A DNA stretch of 5,402 bases from an uncultured Rhodospirillales bacterium (GTDB taxonomy: Bacteria > Pseudomonadota > Alphaproteobacteria > Rhodospirillales > Defluviicoccaceae). The notes beneath the pieces were generated by a model, which had not been told where the DNA came from, made no database searches, and saw only the letters and a program-made list of their open reading frames with translations. The stretch covers positions 1 to 5,402 of the forward strand of contig CAKZLS010000408.1 of assembly GCA_937127205.1 (NCBI GenBank). Reading direction: 5' to 3'. Of the stretch, positions 1-5,402 are shown piece after piece (the stretch's first letter is position 1; every line of letters starts with the position of its first letter). Made by a program: the position numbers and the translations under genes.

Positions 1-27
1 CCTAACCGCCCAATCCGGCGATGGTCA

Positions 28-63
28 TGCTCTAAGTCATTGATTTCTAGAGCAAGTAAATCC
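28..63 (+). repeat. Palindromic intergenic repeat, copy A
   Basis: This 36-base element begins with TGCTCTA (28-34), has an AT-rich centre containing CATTGATTT, continues with TAGAGCA (48-54) and ends AGTAAATCC. The two 7-base arms are exact inverted repeats. Aligned with copy B read on the minus strand, 31 of 36 positions are identical, without gaps. Arms of the TGCTCTA/TAGAGCA type recur in intergenic palindromes of many alphaproteobacteria, so a dispersed repeat family is likely. The element sits just 3' of the bactofilin gene. Confidence 0.7.
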
Positions 64-99
64 ATTCAAGTGACTGCACTTGAATGGATATTGCTCTAG
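47..99 (-). repeat. Large two-part hairpin overlapping the bactofilin stop codon
   Basis: Inner stem ATCCATTCAAGTG (60-72) pairs perfectly over 13 bases with CACTTGAATGGAT (77-89) around the loop ACTG. The outer stem CTAGAGCAA (47-55) pairs over 9 bases with TTGCTCTAG (91-99), separated from the inner stem by a small asymmetric bulge (four bases against one). The bactofilin TAG stop (96-98) lies in the outer stem. No T-run follows on the minus strand, so this may stabilise the 3' end, aid Rho-dependent or bidirectional termination, or simply be part of a repeat element. The left arm is shared with repeat copy A. Confidence 0.75.
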
Positions 100-596
100 G
101 CCGCCTGTTCCGAGGATTTTGGCTGGTCAGCGGTCTTAACGTCCGCCGCGGACGAACCCACGGGTTTGGAGACCTTGGTATCGCTGCCGATGGCTGAGAT
201 CGTTGATCCGCCGCTGGCTTTGGCTTCCGCGACCGGCTGGCAGTGGCCCTCGAAATGGGCACCCTGTTCTAAGGCAAGCGTATCGTGCGCGATGTCGCCC
301 TTGACGCGCGCGGTCGCGGCCAAACTTACCGATTGACCTGTTATCTTACCATCGACCTGGCCTTCGACACGGACCGTGTCGCCGGAGAGAGCACCGGACA
401 CGCGGCCGCAAGGACTGACAGTGACCGAACTGGCGCGAACATCGCCTTCGATAAAGCCGTCAATGTGGACTTCGCCATCGCTGATGAGGTCGCCAGCAAT
501 GCGAACGCCCGTACTGATGATGGAGGGGACCTGCCCAGTCCCGCCGGAAACGTGCCTTTTGTCCATTCTCACTTGATCATTACTCCTGGAAAACAT
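96..596 (-). CDS. Bactofilin (polymer-forming cytoskeletal protein)
   Basis: This 166-residue protein has the bactofilin layout: a short N-terminal tail, a core of repeated beta-strand turns (about residues 24-120, for example IISTGVRIAGDLISDGEVHI and VEGQVDGKITGQSVSL, with regularly spaced G and V/I positions forming a right-handed beta-helix), and a flexible Ser/Ala/Lys-rich tail (121-166). Bactofilins polymerise without nucleotide and scaffold cell-wall enzymes at the inner membrane. Three starts are possible: ATG 596, GTG 572 and ATG 566. The GTG has a good AGGAG 10 bases upstream. I prefer ATG 596 because it gives the N-terminus MFSRSN, close to the MFSK membrane-targeting peptide known from Caulobacter and Hyphomonas bactofilins; its own ribosome site is weaker (AGGCAGG). 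The overlap with the M23 gene implies translational coupling. The TAG stop lies inside a large hairpin. The family call is firm; the link to the neighbouring peptidase is inferred from context. Confidence 0.94.
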   Translation of the reverse strand: MFSRSNDQVRMDKRHVSGGTGQVPSIISTGVRIAGDLISDGEVHIDGFIEGDVRASSVTVSPCGRVSGALSGDTVRVEGQVDGKITGQSVSLAATARVKGDIAHDTLALEQGAHFEGHCQPVAEAKASGGSTISAIGSDTKVSKPVGSSAADVKTADQPKSSEQAA

Positions 597-1593
597 ACCG
601 ACCTGCCTGAATAAATTTCATTGGATTGCGGGGTTTCTTGTTGAAGCGAACTTCGTAATGAAGGTGGGCGCCGGTGCTGCGCCCGCTGTTACCGAGCAAC
701 GCGATCTTTTGGCCGGGTTTCACGACCTCGCCCTTTTTAACGAGTAGTTTGTGGAGGTGGCCGAAACGCGTGCTTAGGCCAGCGCCGTGCTCGATTTCGA
801 TAAATCGTCCGTAGTTGCCATTGACACCTGAGAAGGTCACGACGCCGGCGGATGTCGCGAACACTGGAGATTTAAGCGGTGCAACCAGATCGAGCCCGTG
901 ATGGAACGCCCGTCTTCGATTGATGGGATCGCGGCGCTTGCCGAAACCGCTGCTGATGGCGAAGGTGTGGAGCGGAGGATTGAGCGGCAGGCGCCTTACG
1001 ACACCTTGCAACAACGCCCAATACTGGAGTTGTTCTTCCAGACGCTCGATTTCCGAATTCAGCTGATCCCGAGCGGGTGTGCCAACGGCCACGTCAATAT
1101 AGGGGCCACCCTGCGCGCCGTGAGGAATTCCCGCAGCTTTCATCAATTGTTTGGTGTTCAATCCGGTGCGCTCGATGAGTTTCCGGGACTGGTCCGCCAG
1201 TACGGCTGTTCGCTCACCCATTCGCCGGACGGCAAGCAGGTTGGAACGATCCACCTGGCTCAAACGCTGCACTTCCTGATTGACCACTTGAAGCCGGCTA
1301 CGATGCCGAACGAATTGTCCGAGAATATCCTGATACGCTTCCTCGGCGCTTACCACCTCCTCGTTCTTGGCGGAGAGAATGTCGGAAAAGAAGGTGTAGT
1401 GAGTGGTGGTGAAAGCGGCCCAGGCGCTCAGCCCGACCAGCAGGGATACGGCTGTAAGCTGGAACCGCCGAGAAAGCGTGATCGAACGATAGCTCGCTTC
1501 TGTGCGCAACAAAATCTGACGGTCGGGAAAAAGACGGCTCAGCCACTGACCGAGCGTTCTGCGTTCTCTGATGTTTGGGGCGGCCACCGTCAT
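580..1593 (-). CDS. Membrane-anchored M23 (LytM-like) zinc metallopeptidase, partner of bactofilin
   Basis: This 337-residue protein is predicted to be a peptidoglycan endopeptidase acting in the periplasm. A basic cytoplasmic N-terminus (about 43 residues) is followed by one hydrophobic anchor (44-62), then regions rich in Glu, Gln, Arg and Leu that probably form coiled coils (about 72-140 and 174-196), and a C-terminal M23 domain (about 212-325). The zinc site looks intact: HHGLD supplies His231 and Asp235, FGHLH contains His279, and GAHLHYEVR supplies His310 and His312. This suggests an active enzyme rather than a degenerate LytM activator. The start is well fixed: an in-frame TGA lies at 1609-1611, and AGGAG is 11 bases upstream of the ATG. 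The 3' end overlaps the bactofilin gene by 17 bases. In Hyphomonas and relatives a similar M23 protein (LmdC) is encoded beside the bactofilin BacA and works with it in morphogenesis. The same partnership here is inference. A CtrA-type box lies upstream. Confidence 0.93.
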   Translation of the reverse strand: MTVAAPNIRERRTLGQWLSRLFPDRQILLRTEASYRSITLSRRFQLTAVSLLVGLSAWAAFTTTHYTFFSDILSAKNEEVVSAEEAYQDILGQFVRHRSRLQVVNQEVQRLSQVDRSNLLAVRRMGERTAVLADQSRKLIERTGLNTKQLMKAAGIPHGAQGGPYIDVAVGTPARDQLNSEIERLEEQLQYWALLQGVVRRLPLNPPLHTFAISSGFGKRRDPINRRRAFHHGLDLVAPLKSPVFATSAGVVTFSGVNGNYGRFIEIEHGAGLSTRFGHLHKLLVKKGEVVKPGQKIALLGNSGRSTGAHLHYEVRFNKKPRNPMKFIQAGRYVFQE

Positions 1594-1604
1594 CGGCGCT
1601 CTGT

Positions 1605-1609
1605 CTCCT
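1605..1609 (-). promoter_or_regulatory. Ribosome binding site of the M23 peptidase gene
   Basis: AGGAG on the minus strand lies 11 bases before the ATG at 1593 and overlaps the last base of the in-frame TGA at 1609-1611. Together they fix the start codon, because no other start codon lies between that stop and the ATG. Confidence 0.6.
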
Positions 1610-1685
1610 CAGCAGTCTACGCAAGTCTGGGAGGGAATTTTCGATACCCAGGATCATCGATGTGCCTCACCATATGTCCACGGGC

Positions 1686-1701
1686 TTAAATGGCCGTTAA
1701 C
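1686..1701 (+). promoter_or_regulatory. Candidate CtrA binding site upstream of the M23-bactofilin operon
   Basis: The sequence TTAA (1686-1689), seven bases, then TTAAC (1697-1701) matches exactly the CtrA consensus TTAA-N7-TTAAC of alphaproteobacteria. It lies 93 to 108 bases upstream of the M23 start, in the only intergenic region that can hold the operon promoter. CtrA is the response regulator that times cell-cycle and morphogenesis genes. The match is seen directly; binding and regulation are inferred. A weak TATGGT -10-like hexamer follows on the minus strand at 1669-1674, 11 bases downstream of the nearer half site. Confidence 0.5.
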
Positions 1702-1860
1702 GGCGATGGACTTTCTTGCGGCGACGGGCGCCGATGCGACTGTTTGGATCTACGCTGGAGCAGGGACGATAGGGCGTGGAGCTTTGGGCCCCGGCGGCGA
1801 TTCTTCACCGCCTTTGGGCAAGTTAACGTTGCTCCCCGGGACGACGCCGACACCGTCGCC

Positions 1861-1896
1861 GGATTCACTTGCTCTAAAAATCAATCGTTTAGAGCA
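1861..1896 (-). repeat. Palindromic intergenic repeat, copy B
   Basis: Second copy of the 36-base element, in the opposite orientation to copy A. TGCTCTAAA (1870-1878) and TTTAGAGCA (1888-1896) are exact 9-base inverted arms around a 9-base centre, AATCAATCG, and the element continues into GGATTCACT at 1861-1869. It begins 8 bases after the stop codon of the DUF2189 gene. It could fold at the 3' end of that transcript, but no T-run follows on either strand, so a classical intrinsic terminator is not supported. Confidence 0.7.
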
Positions 1897-1904
1897 CAGT
1901 GCGT

Positions 1905-2702
1905 TCAGGCCGGTTGCTTGATGACAGCCCGATAAGCGTGCCAACTGGCATGGCCGATCAGCGGTAGCGACACCGCCAACCCGATATAGAACGTGAACAA
2001 CCCCGCAAAGGTGAACACCACAACCAGGGCGGCCCACACCATCATCACCCGAAAATTCATGATCACCGCGACCACACTTGTTACGAGCGCCTGAATGATA
2101 TCCGCCTTGCGATCCAGCATCAGCGGCAGCGAGAAAACGCTGACTACGAACGCGATCGTGGCCATGACGCAGCCCACCGCGGCACCGATGGCCAGGAATA
2201 CCCAGCCGTCAACTGTGAATAGCGTCGTGTTCACAATACTTTGGATGTTCAGATTGGTATGCGGAAACGACACCGCGAAGGTCATAACCGCGAGCCGCAC
2301 CCATATAATCAGGAATAGAACCAGCCCAAGGCCCATGCCCAGCAAATGGATCGGATTTTCCCGCCATGCAAAGAAGGCGCTTTGGAAGGTGGGTTTTACG
2401 CCGGCTTCCAAGTCTCGGCTGATCGTATAAAAACCCACCGTCAATGCTGGACCCGCCAACAAAAATCCTGCCGTCAGGGGGGCGATGAGATATTCGAACC
2501 CCGTTAGGTAAAGTCCGGCGGTGAGGATCAGTCCGGCCAGGACGAAAATACCGCCGTACGCGAGACTGGTGAGTCCCGATCGTTTGAAATCGCGCCATCC
2601 GGCGCCGAGCCATTTGAAGGTATCTTCAATGGAAACCGTGTTGATCCGGTCACCATACGGCAGCACGTTCGCCGCCCGGGCCGGTGTTTGTTGGCCTGTC
2701 AT
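1905..2702 (-). CDS. DUF2189-type polytopic inner-membrane protein
   Basis: This is a 265-residue integral membrane protein of unknown function. I recognise it as DUF2189-like from its C-terminal half: a LPLMLDRKADIIQALVTS stretch, then NFRVMMVWAALVVVF, and the ending LPLIGHASWHAYRAV. Hydrophobic segments lie near residues 46-66, 72-93, 117-143, 165-190 and 218-248, so five or six membrane spans are likely; a soluble N-terminal segment of about 40 residues precedes them. The frame can be extended upstream to 2852, but I chose the ATG at 2702. It has a strong GGGAGGA Shine-Dalgarno sequence 5 bases upstream, and the extra 50 residues are basic, low in hydrophobicity and unlike a membrane protein N-terminus. 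The gene has a 169-base gap to the helicase upstream and a palindromic repeat 8 bases after its TGA stop, so it is probably a single-gene transcription unit. No catalytic motif was seen. Confidence 0.87.
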   Translation of the reverse strand: MTGQQTPARAANVLPYGDRINTVSIEDTFKWLGAGWRDFKRSGLTSLAYGGIFVLAGLILTAGLYLTGFEYLIAPLTAGFLLAGPALTVGFYTISRDLEAGVKPTFQSAFFAWRENPIHLLGMGLGLVLFLIIWVRLAVMTFAVSFPHTNLNIQSIVNTTLFTVDGWVFLAIGAAVGCVMATIAFVVSVFSLPLMLDRKADIIQALVTSVVAVIMNFRVMMVWAALVVVFTFAGLFTFYIGLAVSLPLIGHASWHAYRAVIKQPA

Positions 2703-2706
2703 ATTT

Positions 2707-2713
2707 TCCTCCC
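2707..2713 (-). promoter_or_regulatory. Ribosome binding site that decides the DUF2189 start
   Basis: GGGAGGA on the minus strand, with its GGAGG core 5 bases from the ATG at 2702, is the strongest Shine-Dalgarno sequence in the window. It argues against the longer in-frame starts further upstream, such as the one at 2852. Confidence 0.75.
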
Positions 2714-2762
2714 GTGTTCCAATCCATTCCCGAGACGCCCTTATTGTTTTTGTCGGCCTGGG

Positions 2763-2784
2763 GCCGGTTCTCATCGGAACCGGC
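2763..2784 (-). other. Leader hairpin upstream of the DUF2189 gene
   Basis: GCCGGTTC (2763-2770) and GAACCGGC (2777-2784) form a perfect GC-rich 8-base stem around a 6-base loop, 61 bases upstream of the DUF2189 start. The minus strand downstream of it is A-rich rather than T-rich, so it is not a typical intrinsic terminator for the helicase transcript. It would fold in the 5' leader if the promoter lies near 2830. Function unknown. Confidence 0.4.
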
Positions 2785-2823
2785 ACCCACCGCGTCTCGT
2801 TGCCGGTGAACATCCCAGTATGA

Positions 2824-2852
2824 ATCTTGCGTCGCGGCACATGTCTGGTCAA
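2824..2852 (-). promoter_or_regulatory. Weak candidate sigma-70 promoter for the DUF2189 gene
   Basis: On the minus strand TTGACC (2852-2847) resembles a -35 hexamer, and CAAGAT (2829-2824) lies 17 bases further on as a poor -10. It sits between the helicase stop and the DUF2189 start and would give a leader of a little over 100 bases. The -35 match is good (5 of 6) and the -10 match weak (3 of 6), so this is only a suggestion. Confidence 0.25.
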
Positions 2853-2871
2853 GAGAGGAACTGCGTTGGTA

Positions 2872-5402
2872 TTAGCTATGGCTGGAAGTCGGGTTCGATA
2901 GGATCGCCCGGGTTTCCGTTAGGGCGTCCTTGAGCCCCAGGCGGCGAACCTCGACGCCTTCGGGAAAGGCGCCGAGCAAACGCGAGGGGAGAGCCCGGTC
3001 GAGCATCACGAATACGCCGCGATCGTCGGCGCGGCGCACCAGCCGACCGTAGGCTTGCTTCAGCTTGAGCCGTGTCAGCATATCGTCGTATTTTTTGCCG
3101 AACATCTCGCGGCGTACCCGGTGCAGAATGTTTGGCCGCGGCCACGGAACCCGATCGAAAACAATCAGCCTTAGGGCTCGGCCCGGAACGTCTACACCAT
3201 CTCGGATTGCGTCCGTGCCAAGCAGGCAGGTGTCTTCCTCCGCGCGGAAGATATCCACCAACGTTCCGGTATCGAAGGCATCCACGTGCTGAGCGAGAAG
3301 CCTTAGCCCGGCGCTTTCCAACGGCGAGGCAATGCGGTCATAAACAGCGCGCAAGCGCGCGACGGCCGTGAACAGTCCCAGTGCGCCACCGCCGGCGGCC
3401 AAGAAGAGCTCGCGATAGGCCGCCGCCACTTGGGCCGGGTCGTCGCGGTTCAGGTCGTTGACCACCAGCACGCGGGTGTTGGCGGCGTAGTCGAACGGCG
3501 ACGGCAGCGCGGACAGAACCGGAGGCGCGGATAGGTACCGTGCCCCTGTACGGATTTCCGCGGCGGCCCAATCGGCATCCGGGTTGCCGGTGCCGTCGCG
3601 AAGGGTCGCCGACGTCATCAGCATTCCGTGCGCCGGCTTCGCGACCACAGCGGAAAACGGTTGCATGGGATCGACCCAATGCCGGTAGTGGCCGAGGTCC
3701 AGGTCCCGACCACTCAGGCGTTCCACACCGAACCAGTCGACGTACTCCGGCGGCGTTTCGCTGTCGAGCGAGCGGAGCATTGCCCGCCATCCGGAGACTG
3801 GACCGACCGCCCGGCGTTCGAGACTCCGGCAGGTCCGCTCAATCCTCTGGCGCGATGCCGTATCCAATTCGTCCGCCTTGTCGTCAAGCAACCGTGCCAA
3901 CGTGTTCCTTAGAGTTTTTAGCGGCTCATCCAGCTGTTGCAGCGCCGTCTCGAAGGCTCTTCCGGCGTCCAGCAACCCCGGTACGGGCGGCCGAACACCG
4001 GATTCCAAACTGTAGGCCGAGACCGCGTCCCGGCTTCGCGCGTAGACTTGCTGGCGAACGAGCGCGAGAAACGACTCGGCGGGACCGGCCGGGGTGTCGC
4101 CGGCCAGCCGCTGCCGCCATCCGGGTCCCGGCAGTACATGACCAGCCCGCACGGCGTTGCCGAGGGCCTCCGTGGCCTCGGGGTCGCCGCTGATCAGGTC
4201 TTCGATGCGCTCGGAAAGTCCGCGGCGGCGCGACCGGCCGCCCTGCTCGGCACCGCGCAGCCAGCGCCGGAGTTCGGCGGTTTCCCGGCCGGTCAAATGC
4301 AATGAGAAAGCCGAATCCGCGGCCTCGAACAGATGGTGTCCTTCGTCGAAGATATAGCGAGGCGCGGCACCGTGATCTTCGCCGCCAAGCGCCGCCTGGG
4401 TGATCACCAGTGCATGATTGGCGACCACGATTTCCGCCCGCCGCGCCCTGCGGATGGTGCGTTCGATGTAGCACTTCCGGTAGTGCCGACAAGCGCTGTA
4501 GATGCATTCGCCGCGCGTATCGGTCAACGCGGCTGTTACGCCTTGGCCCATCAAGTCGGCGAGCCAACCGGGAAAGTCGCCGCCGACCATGTCGCCGTCG
4601 CGGGTCGCCGCGGCCCATCTTGCCACCAAACCGAGCGCGACCAGATCGGCGCCCGGACGGCTTCGCGCCCGGGCGACCGCTTCGTCGAAATTCAACAGGC
4701 AAAAAGTGTTCTCCCGTCCCTTCCGAACAACCACCTTGCGCGCCTTCATACGCGGGTCGGGATAGGCATGATCAAGCTCGCGGTCCAACTGCCGTTGCAG
4801 GTTGCGGGTGTAGGTGCTGATCCAGACGGCTCCTTTGTTTTTTTGCACCCAGACCGTTGCCGGCGCGATGTAGCCGAGGGTTTTGCCCACGCCCGTGCCC
4901 GCTTCGGCCAACACGACCTTCGGCTCTCCAGCCTTGTCCCGAGGGGAAAACGCCGTTGTCACGACCGACGCATAGTCCACTTGTTGAGGCCTTGGCTCGC
5001 TATTGGCATCGAGCAACCGCACCAGGCGCGCCCGCGCTTCGACCGGTTCCACCGGCCAGCAGTCTGGCGGCGGCGGCGGCGCGCATTCTTCCCATTCGCG
5101 AAGGCGGTTCCATACTCTCAGTCCGCCGAGCTTGTCGCCGGTCGGCGAGTCTACGGAAGCTCCCAGAGCCGACAGCACCGCCTCTCCCCACGACCAACTT
5201 CCATTGGCCAGTGATCGGGCAACCGGAAGTCCGTCGTCCCGGGGCGAAGCTGTCAGCTCCGCCAGGAGTGTCCGTGCGCACGCAAACAGGCTTTCGGCTT
5301 CCTGTTCGAGCGTTTCGGGCAACGACAGTATCAGGGCGTCGGCCAAGCCGCGGACGGTTGGTACGCAGAAGCGGGCCGGGCGGACGAAGGCGTATAGCTC
5401 CA
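2872..5402 (-). CDS. DinG/XPD-type iron-sulfur ATP-dependent DNA helicase, 5' end outside the window
   Basis: This is a superfamily 2 helicase expected to unwind DNA 5' to 3' using ATP in the cytoplasm during repair or replication-conflict processing. Numbering from the Leu codon at 5346 as residue 1, the visible motifs are an RPQQ Q-like motif (118-121), Walker A AEAGTGVGKT (147-156), motif Ia ISTYTRNLQRQL, motif II DEGH (334-337, in place of DEAH), MTSATL (577-582), GTDAIRDGVDVPG (710-722) and motif VI QAYGRLVRR (764-772). Four cysteines (216, 281, 286, 292) lie between Walker A and motif II, as expected for the 4Fe-4S cluster of XPD/DinG proteins. The frame stays open from 5346 to the right edge, adding ELYAFVRPARFCVPTVRG, which resembles internal sequence of alphaproteobacterial homologues. 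The TTG at 5346 is therefore probably not the start, and the gene is partial. The stop is TAA at 2872. The C-terminus looks complete. The family call is firm; the exact cellular role is inferred. Confidence 0.93.
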   Translation of the reverse strand, partial: ELYAFVRPARFCVPTVRGLADALILSLPETLEQEAESLFACARTLLAELTASPRDDGLPVARSLANGSWSWGEAVLSALGASVDSPTGDKLGGLRVWNRLREWEECAPPPPPDCWPVEPVEARARLVRLLDANSEPRPQQVDYASVVTTAFSPRDKAGEPKVVLAEAGTGVGKTLGYIAPATVWVQKNKGAVWISTYTRNLQRQLDRELDHAYPDPRMKARKVVVRKGRENTFCLLNFDEAVARARSRPGADLVALGLVARWAAATRDGDMVGGDFPGWLADLMGQGVTAALTDTRGECIYSACRHYRKCYIERTIRRARRAEIVVANHALVITQAALGGEDHGAAPRYIFDEGHHLFEAADSAFSLHLTGRETAELRRWLRGAEQGGRSRRRGLSERIEDLISGDPEATEALGNAVRAGHVLPGPGWRQRLAGDTPAGPAESFLALVRQQVYARSRDAVSAYSLESGVRPPVPGLLDAGRAFETALQQLDEPLKTLRNTLARLLDDKADELDTASRQRIERTCRSLERRAVGPVSGWRAMLRSLDSETPPEYVDWFGVERLSGRDLDLGHYRHWVDPMQPFSAVVAKPAHGMLMTSATLRDGTGNPDADWAAAEIRTGARYLSAPPVLSALPSPFDYAANTRVLVVNDLNRDDPAQVAAAYRELFLAAGGGALGLFTAVARLRAVYDRIASPLESAGLRLLAQHVDAFDTGTLVDIFRAEEDTCLLGTDAIRDGVDVPGRALRLIVFDRVPWPRPNILHRVRREMFGKKYDDMLTRLKLKQAYGRLVRRADDRGVFVMLDRALPSRLLGAFPEGVEVRRLGLKDALTETRAILSNPTSSHS

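Larger units (their letters stand above)
1594..1904. other. Intergenic region between the DUF2189 and M23 genes
   Basis: These 311 bases hold the M23 ribosome site (1605-1609), the candidate CtrA box (1686-1701), a small imperfect hairpin at 1793-1812 and repeat copy B (1861-1896). Short open frames exist on both strands, but none has a convincing start, ribosome site or recognisable product, so I call no gene here. Confidence 0.6.

Noticed and set aside
1..46. Possible end of another gene at the left edge
   Set aside because: A short plus-strand frame ends with TGA at 41-43, but too few codons are visible and the sequence overlaps repeat copy A.
898..1689. Plus-strand open frame of 263 codons opposite the M23 gene
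   Set aside because: It lies antisense to a clear M23 peptidase, with no recognisable domain and no convincing ribosome site.
1698..1808. Short minus-strand frame ending in a basic RIGARRRKKVHRR tail, which looks like a small basic protein C-terminus
   Set aside because: It is bounded upstream by a stop near 1806-1808 and contains no usable start codon; only about 35 codons long.
1571..1921. Plus-strand frame of 116 codons across the DUF2189-M23 intergenic region
   Set aside because: It starts inside the M23 gene on the opposite strand, has no family resemblance and runs through repeat copy B and the CtrA-type box.
2703..2852. 50-codon N-terminal extension of the DUF2189 protein
   Set aside because: The strong ribosome site directly before the ATG at 2702 and the start of family-like sequence after it favour the shorter protein; the extension overlaps the probable promoter and leader hairpin.
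3926..4702. Minus-strand 258-codon frame inside the helicase gene
   Set aside because: It is a frame-shifted reading of the helicase, extremely Arg-rich; the helicase frame carries the Fe-S and DEGH motifs across the same span.
5066..5080. Five tandem GGC triplets
   Set aside because: This encodes a five-proline run in a linker ahead of the helicase core; ordinary for GC-rich genomes, although such runs usually need EF-P for translation.
4333..5214. Long plus-strand open frame of 293 codons opposite the helicase
   Set aside because: It is antisense to strongly conserved helicase motifs, its product is Arg/Pro/His-rich and low in recognisable structure, and it is explained by GC-rich codon bias on the minus strand.
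5344..5346. TTG as the helicase start codon
   Set aside because: The frame continues upstream to the window edge with residues that fit the family, and I saw no good ribosome site just upstream of the TTG.

Overview
The window reads as chromosomal core sequence from a GC-rich alphaproteobacterium, probably of Rhodospirillales type. Three things point there: the DinG-type helicase resembles the long alphaproteobacterial form, an M23 peptidase gene is paired with a bactofilin whose N-terminus begins MFSR, and a TTAA-N7-TTAAC motif (the CtrA consensus of this class) lies upstream of that pair. This placement comes from recognising families by eye, without a database search.

All four supported genes are on the minus strand, so transcription runs from right to left. 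From the right: (1) 5402-2872, an iron-sulfur superfamily 2 helicase related to DinG/XPD, whose 5' end lies outside the window; (2) 2702-1905, a polytopic inner-membrane protein of the DUF2189 type, with its own leader and a good ribosome binding site; (3) 1593-580, a membrane-anchored M23 (LytM-like) peptidase with an intact zinc site; (4) 596-96, a bactofilin overlapping the peptidase gene by 17 bases. Genes 3 and 4 form a clear operon. A cytoskeletal bactofilin scaffold and a periplasmic peptidoglycan hydrolase plausibly act together in localised cell-wall shaping.

The main non-coding signals are a perfect CtrA-type box at 1686-1701, about 93 bases upstream of the peptidase start, and two copies of a palindromic intergenic repeat (28-63 and 1861-1896, 31 of 36 positions identical). 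The repeats lie in opposite orientations just outside or at the two ends of the peptidase-bactofilin operon. The left copy merges into a large hairpin that includes the bactofilin stop codon.

No RNA genes, CRISPR array, insertion sequence, phage gene or defence system was found. Nothing here looks like a wholly new system. The most useful leads are possible cell-cycle control of the peptidase-bactofilin operon and the dispersed repeat family.
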